A DNA stretch of 17,285 nucleotides from an uncultured Prevotellaceae bacterium (lineage in GTDB: Bacteria; Bacteroidota; Bacteroidia; Bacteroidales; Bacteroidaceae). Of this stretch, positions 4,897 to 13,050 are shown piece by piece (position 1 is the first letter of the stretch; each line of letters starts with the position of its first letter). Below the pieces are notes generated by a model, which was given only the letters and a program-made list of their open reading frames with translations, was not told the DNA's origin and did no database searches. Both the position numbers and the translations under genes were made by a program. The stretch covers positions 1 to 17,285 of the forward strand of contig CAMOSA010000030.1 in the NCBI GenBank assembly GCA_946624335.1, in the 5' to 3' direction.

Positions 4897-6639
4897 TCAG
4901 CGTACCACCTTGCGGACACGGTTGTCCTGCTTCACCACCAATACACCACGGGCTGGGATGTCCCAGAGGTTGAAACTGGAGGTGGGAGCGCTGTAGACCT
5001 GACGACCGGAGGCATCGAAGACGCGGGTAAGGTCTAAGGAGTCATTGGTTAAAGCCAAGGAACTAAAGGGCGTACCACTAAGCCCCGTGGCAATATACTT
5101 TGAACCATCTGTGAAAGAGATACGCGTGCCCTTAATATTAACATACACGGCATTACGACGAAGGCCGCCAGCCATATCGGGCAACAGCCATTCGCGACTA
5201 CCTGACTCACGGAAAACAAGGCGGATGGCATAATCGCCATCGGGGTATGCGCCTTTCAGGCTGCAATTAATCGTCGCAAACTCACCCACATAGCCATAGC
5301 CGGGTTCCAGGGACAACGACGGAACACGTCCCGTTTTCACCTCGGCGACCATTGTGTTGGTAACATCAAACAAGCCAAGACTGAGCTGCCATGTGTGGGA
5401 AGAGCCATTCATGTTCCAAACGCTGGAGACGCCGATGGCGAAGGTTACACTATTTTGTATCGTGCCGCTTTGGTTGCAGGTCAGTGGGGAACGGACAAGC
5501 AAGTATTCCTGTGGCGTGCCCGTCTCTCCGTTACGGGCTGGACAGACACCGACGAGTGCTGCTTGGTTAAGTGTGAACTGATAGCCACCGGGGTTCATCT
5601 TTGCCAGGTCGAAGTAACCATTGAAAGCGCCATCCCAGCCCCAGTTGACATGCACCTTGCCTTGGGCGTCATACCCATCGACGATGAAAGCATGTCCTGC
5701 GGCATCCTTGCCCCCATTGGTCAGTGATGCTGCGGTGTAGTAAATGGGACGGCCGCCATCTATCTCGCTGCGCAGGAGGTTGAACCACTCTGCATCGGTG
5801 AAACATTCGGCATGATATATTCTCATTCTGTCGGGCTTGTAGCCAAAGTTGTTGCACAGGGCCTTGATAGGCGTAAGGGCTCCGCTACCGTCTGTGTCAT
5901 AGTTCATATTGACCGACAAGCCACAGTCGTAAACCAGCTGTGCCACAGCCTGAGCAGCTTCATCAGAGGCTAAATTCTCAGCTGTAGTGTTGAGCATAGC
6001 CGACCATGAGTAGGCATGCTCAAGTGTACCGCTATAGGTCTCACCGTTGCCATCCTTAGCCCAACTATAGCCTTTGCCTTTTACAGGCCAACGCCAGTAA
6101 TATAGAAGTTGGGCTAATGCCGTAGCCACACAGCCAGACGGACAAAGTTGGCCGTCCTTTCGTGGGCATAAGGTGTTGTATGGCGCGTCTTGCCCCCATT
6201 CGGTCGCACATAACGGCCCCCCCGTAGCAGATGTGACGGATCCATCGGCCTTGGAACCTACTGGTTCGTTGTCTATCCCTGCAGCCTCAGCCCCAGAACC
6301 GACGGCCTCGGCGAAAGCGTCGAGATAGGCTTCCAAAGCACAGGGCAAGGATGTAGAGACTGGGAAATTGTGGGTCATAGAATAAGCGAGCACATCGCCG
6401 AGAGCATCATCAGCAGAGATGATGGCAAAGCCCTCACCATCTATGGCATTAAAGACATAATAGGCTTCGGAAGCCATCAGTCTATGCCGAGGCAGACGAT
6501 GGGCGGCATGAGAATTTACGTCAGACACCTCCCGACCAAGGAATTGTTCGGCACGCTGTCGGGCCAGACTGCGCTCTACCGGTGCTGCCTGAAGCAGGAC
6601 ATTAACCATCAAAAGTGGAAGCAGAAGGGAACGATTCAT
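4897..6639 (-). CDS. Secreted C10 family cysteine protease (streptopain/interpain-like)
   Basis: A 580-residue exported papain-fold protease of MEROPS family C10 (SpeB, interpain A). A signal peptide MNRSLLLPLLMVNVLLQAA is followed by an N-terminal prodomain of the Spi/streptopain-propeptide type (YYVFNAIDGEGFAIISADD, about 60-80). The catalytic domain has the nucleophile in SGCVATALAQ (C170), the His in AGHAFIVDGYD (H316) and NWGW (332-335). The C-terminal ~200 residues are beta-rich and end VFDASGRQVY...GVLVVKQDNRVRKVVR, resembling type IX secretion sorting domains, so surface or extracellular location is likely. I chose the ATG at 6639: the frame extends to an ATG at 6678, but that lies inside the terminator of the upstream gene and would put 13 odd residues before the signal peptide. 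Likely its own transcription unit. Confidence 0.9.
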   Translation of the reverse strand: MNRSLLLPLLMVNVLLQAAPVERSLARQRAEQFLGREVSDVNSHAAHRLPRHRLMASEAYYVFNAIDGEGFAIISADDALGDVLAYSMTHNFPVSTSLPCALEAYLDAFAEAVGSGAEAAGIDNEPVGSKADGSVTSATGGPLCATEWGQDAPYNTLCPRKDGQLCPSGCVATALAQLLYYWRWPVKGKGYSWAKDGNGETYSGTLEHAYSWSAMLNTTAENLASDEAAQAVAQLVYDCGLSVNMNYDTDGSGALTPIKALCNNFGYKPDRMRIYHAECFTDAEWFNLLRSEIDGGRPIYYTAASLTNGGKDAAGHAFIVDGYDAQGKVHVNWGWDGAFNGYFDLAKMNPGGYQFTLNQAALVGVCPARNGETGTPQEYLLVRSPLTCNQSGTIQNSVTFAIGVSSVWNMNGSSHTWQLSLGLFDVTNTMVAEVKTGRVPSLSLEPGYGYVGEFATINCSLKGAYPDGDYAIRLVFRESGSREWLLPDMAGGLRRNAVYVNIKGTRISFTDGSKYIATGLSGTPFSSLALTNDSLDLTRVFDASGRQVYSAPTSSFNLWDIPARGVLVVKQDNRVRKVVR

Positions 6640-6665
6640 AATCAATACGCAAATAGTTAAATTTG

Positions 6666-6702
6666 AAAAAGAGCGCACCCTACGATATTGCAGAGTGCGC
6701 CC
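6666..6702 (-). terminator. Factor-independent terminator after the susC-susD-lipoprotein operon
   Basis: On the minus strand, GGGCGCACTCT and AGGGTGCGCTC form an 11-bp stem around a 10-base loop, followed at once by TTTTTC. All 11 pairs form in the minus-strand transcript because two are G-U wobbles. In the plus-strand transcript these would be A-C mismatches, so the structure fits termination of the minus-strand operon, 22 bp past the lipoprotein stop. Confidence 0.88.
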
Positions 6703-6723
6703 ATATTGAAGCTGCCCTATTGA

Positions 6724-7581
6724 TTAATAGAACTCCAGTTGGTCAATCCATTCGTAGCTAGAGCCGAAGCTGCCGGCTGAGACACGATAGGCAACAGGGA
6801 AATCAAATTCCGGGCCGCCCTCACCTTCGGGGTTATAACCGATGAAATTGCCATCCAGTACACAGACGTAGACTGGGCCATAAGTCGGGTTTGTAATTCC
6901 GGAAAACCATCCATAGTAATTCGTCTGACTGATGGTAACGGAAGCTTTCTTTCCAGTGCTATCGGTGAAATAGAATACCTGCTCCTCAGCATCGGGGCCA
7001 TTCCACTTGAAATACCAGTGTGTACCTTCAATAATAGCATCAGGAATACGATAGAGGTCAAGCAACTCGGAATACTCGAACTCCACCTCCCACTCTTCTT
7101 CGAAGTACACCGTCTCGTGGAACATACCACGGCCTACGGCTACATAGTCTTCTTTCAGGAAAGTGATGTTGTAACGCGGACTTAAGGCAAGGGTGTCGAG
7201 ATAGGGATTAGTATATTCCTCATCGAACATCAAGCTAAGATTGTAGTCGGTAAAGGCTTCCATACCCTCGCCGATCTCAACCTTAATCCTTGCCTCAGTC
7301 TCACCGGCAGCAAAGCTGACGGAGGCAGGCACTTTAACGAAATCCGGAGCATTCAGGACGGTGATAGGCACGGTCAAAGCGGGCAGATTGTCACCCACAC
7401 GAACCAACTCCACGTCGAAATCCGTAGCTTCGAAATCGAGAACGATGTTCTCTTCATTGGCAAAGCTCACAGCATTGTTGCCGGCAGGCTTGCCCATTTC
7501 ATAGTTGTCATCTTCGCTGCAAGCACTGAAGAGTGCACCCACGCTGAGAAGAGACAACAGCATTATCTTATTCAGTTTCAT
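6724..7581 (-). CDS. SusE-position outer-membrane lipoprotein
   Basis: A 285-residue lipoprotein, third gene of a susC-susD-lipoprotein operon. The signal peptide ends in the lipobox LFSAC (Cys21), followed by SEDD, an acidic stretch like the Bacteroidota surface-export signal, so it is probably displayed outside the outer membrane. The N-terminal half contains a beta-sandwich-like pattern (VPASVSFAAGETEARIKVEI, about 103-122) of the Calx-beta or BT_3987-like kind. The second half is rich in aromatic residues (YYGWFSG, HWYFKWNG), suiting a ligand-binding surface. In known loci such proteins bind substrate next to SusCD. The sequence does not show which ligand. It starts 39 bp after susD and precedes the terminator. 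Confidence 0.8.
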   Translation of the reverse strand: MKLNKIMLLSLLSVGALFSACSEDDNYEMGKPAGNNAVSFANEENIVLDFEATDFDVELVRVGDNLPALTVPITVLNAPDFVKVPASVSFAAGETEARIKVEIGEGMEAFTDYNLSLMFDEEYTNPYLDTLALSPRYNITFLKEDYVAVGRGMFHETVYFEEEWEVEFEYSELLDLYRIPDAIIEGTHWYFKWNGPDAEEQVFYFTDSTGKKASVTISQTNYYGWFSGITNPTYGPVYVCVLDGNFIGYNPEGEGGPEFDFPVAYRVSAGSFGSSYEWIDQLEFY

Positions 7582-7620
7582 AAGCTCAATTTTGATTTTA
7601 TTGGGTTAATGTATGCGACA

Positions 7621-9273
7621 TTAGTCGGTAACGCCGTCAAGCAAATTGGCGTTCTGGCCTGCAACGGGGATTTCGCCGCCGCGATTGTCTACGACGCCAT
7701 AGTTGTTGTCCAACTCAGTTGACGGGAAGCGCATATTCAGCCAAGGATCGTCAGCTGCCACATTGAACTGGAAGGCATCGGGGAAGTTGCTGGTACCTTC
7801 GCCATGGAAACGGACAATGTTCTTGTTCAGGCGCTTGGCATCCATCGTAAAGAAGCCTTCACCCCAGAGCTCGACGCGACGCTGGAACCAGATTTCGTCG
7901 GCCAGACCTAGGTTGCGCTGCGAGGCGGTGTAGCTGGGATCACGATAGGTCTTGACGAAGCTCTCGAGCACGTTGCGGGCCTCAGCCTCGTTGCCGCTCT
8001 TAAGCAGACCTTCTGCCTTGATGAGCACCATCTCTTCCACACGAATGAGGGGGAAGTCGTTGTTGTCAACGGTGCTGCCAACGCCACTCTTCTGACCGAA
8101 CTTGACGCTGGTGTAGGGAATCCATGCACACTTGTCGTCGGTCACGAAGCCAGGAATCTCGTTGCCGGTAGCCACCTCACCAGTCTTAGGATTGGTCCAG
8201 CTCAGACCTTCGAGGATGGGCGACTGAGCCTCCTCGTCGAGCCACCAGCCGTGACGGACGTCTGTCGGAGAAATCTTATTGTAGAGCAGGACATTGATGA
8301 ATGCGGGGTTGATGTAGGCTGCATAGCCGTCGCCGCTGAACGAACCGATCCAGCTGGAAGCTGTCGGAGCGCCATCGATGTTAGCCAACTCTGTGGTGAT
8401 GTTGATACCCCAGATCCAGTTATGGTCCTCGAGGTTGCAGAAAGCGGGCTTGCTGACCTCAGCGATAGTGGCAGGCGTATAGCCGGTCATGGCGGCATCA
8501 GCATCCTTGGCAGCATCAGCATAGTTGCCGAGGCAGAGATTGGCTCGAGCACGCAGCGCTAGGGCAACGTTCTTGTCGACACGGTCTTTGGACGTACGCA
8601 CGCCGAACTCCAGGTGGTCGACAGCATAGTTCAAGTCCTCGACAATGTACTCCCACACCTCACGCACTGTGGCACGAGGATTGTTGGTGTAGTCCACGCC
8701 TTCGCGGAGGATAGGCACACAGAGTTCGTCGGCAGCACGGTCGATGCCGAAAGCGAAGTAGGGAGCCAGTGACATATAGTCGAAAGCACGGATGGCACGA
8801 GCCTGAGCGATACGGTTGATGGCGAGCGAGTCGGTAGTATCCTCGGGATAAGTGCCGATGACCTCGTTAGCCATACCGATCTGGTTGTAAGGAATGCGGT
8901 AACGCATATAAGGATTGGCGTAGTTGGCATTACGGGTGCTCAGCTCCGAGCAGGTGGAGAACCAGTTGTAGTTGCTGTTGGGCAGACTCATGTCGGCACC
9001 TTCCAGATCCTGAGAGAGGGCTGAAGAGATAAAGCCAAAGTCGTCAGCACGGTTAGCATTACCACCAGTGGGCCAGCATGCATGGGGACGACCCATCATG
9101 GAGAACATACCGTTGAAGCTGGCATCAGCGCGTTCGGGAACGGCGGCTACGCTTTCCTGATTCTGCTCTCGCGTCAATGTGCCGCCTTCGGGCACTTGCT
9201 CGTCAATATCGTTGCAGGCAGTGGAGAGCAGAGCTGCACTGAGCATGAAGAGAGAAATCTTATATAGTTTCAT
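7621..9273 (-). CDS. SusD/RagB family nutrient-binding lipoprotein
   Basis: A 550-residue outer-membrane lipoprotein with lipobox LLSTAC (Cys20). Family features are an N-terminal helical region with MANEVIGTYPED and the TPR-like stretch ARAIRAFDYMSLAPYFAFG (about 159-177), the central VALALRARANLCLGNYADAAKDAD repeat, and the late conserved PLIRVEEMVLIKAEGLLKSGNEAEA and LADEIWFQRRVELWGEGFF blocks. SusD proteins form the lid over the SusC barrel and deliver glycans or oligopeptides to it. Length is typical (500-600). It starts 52 bp downstream of susC and is co-transcribed. Nothing in the sequence identifies the substrate. Confidence 0.95.
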   Translation of the reverse strand: MKLYKISLFMLSAALLSTACNDIDEQVPEGGTLTREQNQESVAAVPERADASFNGMFSMMGRPHACWPTGGNANRADDFGFISSALSQDLEGADMSLPNSNYNWFSTCSELSTRNANYANPYMRYRIPYNQIGMANEVIGTYPEDTTDSLAINRIAQARAIRAFDYMSLAPYFAFGIDRAADELCVPILREGVDYTNNPRATVREVWEYIVEDLNYAVDHLEFGVRTSKDRVDKNVALALRARANLCLGNYADAAKDADAAMTGYTPATIAEVSKPAFCNLEDHNWIWGINITTELANIDGAPTASSWIGSFSGDGYAAYINPAFINVLLYNKISPTDVRHGWWLDEEAQSPILEGLSWTNPKTGEVATGNEIPGFVTDDKCAWIPYTSVKFGQKSGVGSTVDNNDFPLIRVEEMVLIKAEGLLKSGNEAEARNVLESFVKTYRDPSYTASQRNLGLADEIWFQRRVELWGEGFFTMDAKRLNKNIVRFHGEGTSNFPDAFQFNVAADDPWLNMRFPSTELDNNYGVVDNRGGEIPVAGQNANLLDGVTD

Positions 9274-9325
9274 ATTTTTTATTCTTTATAGTGTTATTGC
9301 TTAACAGATGTACCATCTCAGGGCT

Positions 9326-12300
9326 TTAGAAGGTCAGCGTGAGACCACCTGTGAGGGAACGCATGGCGGAATAGCTACCCGATGCAAGACCCTGGCCTTG
9401 CGTCATAGTGCCGACACCCAGGTTGTAGCGGGGGTCGAGACCCTTGCGAGCAGTCAGCAGGAAAAGATTCTCACCACCGAAGTAAACGCGGAGGCTGTGG
9501 ATTTGAGCCTTTTGCAGCCATTTCTTGGGGAAGGTGTAACCGACATTCAGATTACTCAAGCAGAGGTAGTTGCTCTTGGTGAGGAAACGGTCGTAAGCAG
9601 TCTGAGAGCTCACACCTGGGTCATCAATAGCTGCCGTGCTAAGGCGTGGGATATTGCTGTTAGGATTCTCCGGCGTCCAAGCATCGAGCAGATCCTTGTG
9701 CATGGCGACACCTGTCTCCTGACCGTTGTGCATCAACTGCTGATAACCACCATCGTAGGTGCGGCCACCGAGCTGATAGCTGAACTGTGCGCTAAGGTCA
9801 AAACCATAAGCCTCAAACGTTGTGCCGAAGCCACCTGTTACCTTAGGCAACATATCGCCAAGGTCATAGCGGCTGGCCTCGGTGATGTCGTAGGTCAGCT
9901 CTTCCTTGACAATAGGACCTTCGCCATAAGTGTTACTCATAATAGTGAGTTTTTCAGGATCTTTCTTCTCCTGGTCAGCATAGGTGTAAGCCTTCCAGTA
10001 CTGGGCACGGCCATTGCTCTGGTCTACGCCAGCGTACTTGATCATGTAAGCGTGCTGAAGCGAACCACCTTCGCGAATAATCTGGTTACTGTAGCGCAGA
10101 CCCTTCTCGCTGATGGACTCATCGAGCTCGATGATCTTGTTCACATTGTGACCCAGGGCAAAGTTAATGTTCCACTTGATGTCCTTCGTGCGGATAACGT
10201 CGCCGTCCAAGCTCAGCTCGACACCGCTGTTGCGCAGGCTACCTACGTTGGCGGGGAAGGAGGTGACGGTCAGACCGGAGGACAGAGGCACCGTCTTGGA
10301 CCACAGCAGGTCGCTCGTTGTGCCCGTATAGACCTCGAACGTTCCGTTCAAGCGATAGTTGAAGAACGAGAAGTCAAGACCGAAGTTCCAAGAACGCTTG
10401 GTCTCCCAGGTCAGATTCTCATTACCCTTAGCTGACATCGTAACGGAATAGGTCTTAGACTGAGCATTGTAGGAGGTGGCGAAGCGGTCGGCATAAGCAT
10501 GCCATCCCATACCCTGGTCGTTACCCATCTCACCATAAGAGGCCTTCAGCTTCAAGAGGTCCACCCACTTGACATCGCTCATGAAGGATTCCTTGTTGAT
10601 CTGCCAAGCCAAGCCGGCGCTCCAGAAGGTACCCCAACGGTGACCGGGAGCGAACTTGGAACTGGCATCGCGGCGGATGCTGGCATTAGCGAAATAGCGC
10701 TCGGCATAGTCGTAAGTGACACGACCCAGGAAGCCCTCGGTCATGTAGTTGTCGGTAGAAGAAGCCTGACTCATCTCGTCATTCGGGCCCTTGGCGTTGT
10801 TCAACTCAGCGATGAACGGATCGTAAAGGTGAGTGTTGGAACCCGAAAGAGATTGATCCTTCTCCTTCGTCTGCTCGTAACCGGCGACAATACCCAGATT
10901 ATGAACATCGTTGAAGGTGTGGAAGTAGTTGGCCAAATACTGCTGAGTGACAGCGAAAGTGCGGCCTGAGCTCACAGAAGCAGCGCCATCGGTACCGGCG
11001 TTGCTGCCAAAACGGCTATAGAGATAGGTGTTGCGATTATTGAGGCTGTGAGCGGCAAGCGAAGCCTTCAAGTCGAGACCCGTGATGGGGCTGACAGTAG
11101 CGGCCCACTGACCGAAGAAGATATCGCCATAACCCTTGTAGCGATTGAATTCGTTGTCTCGAGCGGCATTACCGGTAAAGTTCGGGCGACGGAAATTGGT
11201 GTTACCGTTGTTATCAAAGACGGTACGGCCGTTCTCCTTGACGATATTACCCTGCTGATCGCGGACATACATGGGGAAGATGGAGCCCATCATATTGGAA
11301 TAGTAGAACAGGTTGGTCGAGCTGCCATAAGTGTCACCGAACGAAGGCGACTGGCTCTCGCTGTGGGTGAATGACATATTGGTGGTCAGCTTCAGCCATT
11401 TCTTAGCCTGATACTCCACATTCGTGCGACCCGTATAACGATTGTATTCCGAATGCTTCACCTGACCGCCGTCGTTCAGATAACCGACGCTGGCATAGTA
11501 GCTCAAGCGGCCCGTATTGCCGCTCACGCTTACATTGTATTCCTGACGCAGAGCACTGTGGATATTCTCGTCATACCAGTTATCGGGACGATAGTAATAC
11601 TCGCCATCCCAATAACCAAGCGTGGCATTCGGGTTCATCTTGAAATTCGTACCAATCAGTTTCTCGCCATCGGGCACGGTGAAGACCTGATAACCCAGAC
11701 CGCCGTTCTGTTCATTAAACAGATTAGCGTCGGCATAAGCGTAAGCAGCTGCTGCCGTTCCACCATTGTAGGCGATGCTATTGTACATGGCACGATAGTG
11801 AGTCTCATAGTACTGACCCGGGTCGGTAATCAGGTCGTAACGCGGAATCAGTCGGGAGTTGCTACCGATACGGGCGTCAAACTTCACCTCGGCATCCTGG
11901 GCTACGCCCTTTGCCTTCTTGGTGGTGATGATGATGACGCCATTGGCACCACGGTTACCATAGATGGCAGCTGCGGAAGCATCCTTCAGCACGGAGATAC
12001 TCTCAATATCCTGAGGGTTGACGCTGGCTATGCTCTGCATCATGGGTACACCATCGATGACATACAAAGGTGTAGAGCTGGCCGCATAGGAACCAATACC
12101 ACGGATACGAATCGTGGGAGCAGTGCCAGGCTCACCAGACGACTGGGTAGCCTGGATACCGGCCACCTTACCGACAAGGGCACTGGTAGCTGTCGTCGTG
12201 ATGTGGTTCGTGATGTCTTCACTCTTAATCTCAACGGCAGAACCCGTAAAAGCCGAACGTGTGGTGGTGCCGTAACCGATGACCTGAACTTCATTCAGCA

Positions 12301-12595
12301 TCTTGTCATCGGTATCAAGGGCGATACGCATACCATTGCGAGCCTTAACGACACGAGGAAGCATACCCATGTGGGTAATCTCGATTCGGGTGTTATCGTC
12401 GGGAACCGTGAGGCTAAAGTCACCATCCATATTGGTGACAGTTCCACTTTTTGTGCCGAGCACCTTTACGGAGGCGCCGGGGAGCGGCTGACCATCATCG
12501 GCTGAGATGATGGTACCCTTCACTTGTACCTGGGCCATAGCAATTCCTGTGAAAAGGAACAGCGAAGCCAGAAACATCGAAAGTTTTCTTTTCAT
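9326..12595 (-). CDS. SusC/RagA family TonB-linked outer-membrane transporter (first system)
   Basis: A 1089-residue TonB-dependent transporter, first gene of the operon susC-susD-lipoprotein. Signal peptide 1-21 (cleaved AMA/QVQ); carboxypeptidase-regulatory-like beta-sandwich about 22-95 (VKGTIISADDGQPLPGASVKVLGT); TonB-box region NEVQVIGYGTT (101-111); plug domain about 112-230 with VAGIQ, IRIRGIGS, PLYVIDGVP, IESISVLKDASAAAIYGNRGANGVIIITTK; then the 22-strand barrel, ending in the membrane-insertion signature LTLTF. With SusD it forms a TonB-powered importer. A 34-bp leader shared with the divergent susC sits directly before the ATG. No canonical TAnnTTTG promoter facing this gene is seen in the intergenic region. 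Confidence 0.96.
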   Translation of the reverse strand: MKRKLSMFLASLFLFTGIAMAQVQVKGTIISADDGQPLPGASVKVLGTKSGTVTNMDGDFSLTVPDDNTRIEITHMGMLPRVVKARNGMRIALDTDDKMLNEVQVIGYGTTTRSAFTGSAVEIKSEDITNHITTTATSALVGKVAGIQATQSSGEPGTAPTIRIRGIGSYAASSTPLYVIDGVPMMQSIASVNPQDIESISVLKDASAAAIYGNRGANGVIIITTKKAKGVAQDAEVKFDARIGSNSRLIPRYDLITDPGQYYETHYRAMYNSIAYNGGTAAAAYAYADANLFNEQNGGLGYQVFTVPDGEKLIGTNFKMNPNATLGYWDGEYYYRPDNWYDENIHSALRQEYNVSVSGNTGRLSYYASVGYLNDGGQVKHSEYNRYTGRTNVEYQAKKWLKLTTNMSFTHSESQSPSFGDTYGSSTNLFYYSNMMGSIFPMYVRDQQGNIVKENGRTVFDNNGNTNFRRPNFTGNAARDNEFNRYKGYGDIFFGQWAATVSPITGLDLKASLAAHSLNNRNTYLYSRFGSNAGTDGAASVSSGRTFAVTQQYLANYFHTFNDVHNLGIVAGYEQTKEKDQSLSGSNTHLYDPFIAELNNAKGPNDEMSQASSTDNYMTEGFLGRVTYDYAERYFANASIRRDASSKFAPGHRWGTFWSAGLAWQINKESFMSDVKWVDLLKLKASYGEMGNDQGMGWHAYADRFATSYNAQSKTYSVTMSAKGNENLTWETKRSWNFGLDFSFFNYRLNGTFEVYTGTTSDLLWSKTVPLSSGLTVTSFPANVGSLRNSGVELSLDGDVIRTKDIKWNINFALGHNVNKIIELDESISEKGLRYSNQIIREGGSLQHAYMIKYAGVDQSNGRAQYWKAYTYADQEKKDPEKLTIMSNTYGEGPIVKEELTYDITEASRYDLGDMLPKVTGGFGTTFEAYGFDLSAQFSYQLGGRTYDGGYQQLMHNGQETGVAMHKDLLDAWTPENPNSNIPRLSTAAIDDPGVSSQTAYDRFLTKSNYLCLSNLNVGYTFPKKWLQKAQIHSLRVYFGGENLFLLTARKGLDPRYNLGVGTMTQGQGLASGSYSAMRSLTGGLTLTF
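12491..12514 (-). other. Perfect hairpin inside the susC coding sequence (first system)
   Basis: ACCATCATC-TCAGCC-GATGATGGT on the minus strand, a 9-bp perfect stem with a six-base loop, encoding TIISADDG at the start of the regulatory domain. The same hairpin occurs in the second susC at 13132-13155. Confidence 0.55.
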
Positions 12596-12629
12596 AAATA
12601 CTCTCTTAAATTAAACATAATACTTGTTA
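12596..12629 (-). promoter_or_regulatory. Conserved susC leader, copy facing the first susC
   Basis: The 34 bases directly before the ATG are identical at 32 positions to the 34 bases before the other susC (13017-13050). They begin TAACAAGTATTATGTTTAAT and end AGAGTATTT. The piece TATGTTTA resembles the TAnnTTTG -7 element except for its last base, so it may be a promoter element, a translation leader, or both. Confidence 0.75.
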
Positions 12630-12899
12630 ATTACCAATTGTTTATCTATTATATAATACTTTAGTTTTATGTCATAATAAATCCGAAGTATCAAGTATTT
12701 GTTAAACACTGGCGTATTAGGCTGCATCAGAGCGTTTGGGCGAGAAGGGTGATCATCGCGAAAGAAACCGCCCAGATGGTGGAGGGCGCATGAGTAAACC
12801 GATTGCGGGCGTAACTTCCTTTTTACTCTCTTTTAACGCATATTCATGAGCAATTTGTTAATTTTTGGCCCTAAAAATGCTTTTTTTTCACATTTTTCA
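12630..12899. other. Divergent intergenic region between the two susC genes
   Basis: An AT-rich stretch (12630-12710) includes AGTATCAAGTAT (12687-12698), repeated exactly before susD of the second system. It is followed by a GC-richer patch (about 12721-12815) with a TGGGCG/CGCCCA stem (12737-12742 with 12769-12774), and then T-rich sequence. No ORF of note. A small RNA in the GC-richer patch is possible but unproven. Confidence 0.4.
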
Positions 12900-12929
12900 T
12901 TGCTGTTAACAAAAAAAGCGTTAACTTTG
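12900..12929 (+). promoter_or_regulatory. Bacteroidota sigma-ABfr-type promoter for the second susC
   Basis: The -7 element TAACTTTG (12922-12929) matches the Bacteroidota consensus TAnnTTTG exactly. A TTG at 12900-12902 sits 19 bp upstream, where the -33 TTTG element is expected. GTTAAC occurs twice, at 12905-12910 and 12920-12925, the second overlapping the -7 box, so a repressor or activator site is conceivable. The expected 5' leader is about 115 bases. Confidence 0.75.
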
Positions 12930-12950
12930 CACCGTCTTTAAGTATACCGC

Positions 12951-12972
12951 GTGTGGGCATCGCCTTCCACAC
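12951..12972 (+). promoter_or_regulatory. Stem-loop in the 5' leader of the second susC
   Basis: GTGTGG and CCACAC pair around a ten-base loop, about 15-37 bases after the expected transcription start. There is no T run at the end of the stem, so it is not a simple terminator; it could stabilise the mRNA or bind a regulator. Confidence 0.45.
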
Positions 12973-13016
12973 CTTATATAATATATAGGCAAAAAAGGTA
13001 AGCAAGAAAATAGAGA

Positions 13017-13050
13017 TAACAAGTATTATGTTTAATTAAAAAGAGTATTT
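13017..13050 (+). promoter_or_regulatory. Conserved susC leader, copy facing the second susC
   Basis: Partner of 12596-12629: 34 bases ending at the ATG with two differences. The two copies form an inverted repeat about 390 bp apart, flanking the promoter region. Conservation stops just inside both genes, where the signal-peptide codons differ. Confidence 0.75.

Noticed and set aside
9308..10435. 375-codon plus-strand frame opposite susC (also 11453-12505, 350 codons)
   Set aside because: Antisense to a full-length SusC with all domain signatures; long open antisense frames arise from the codon bias of these genes. The translation has no recognisable domain.
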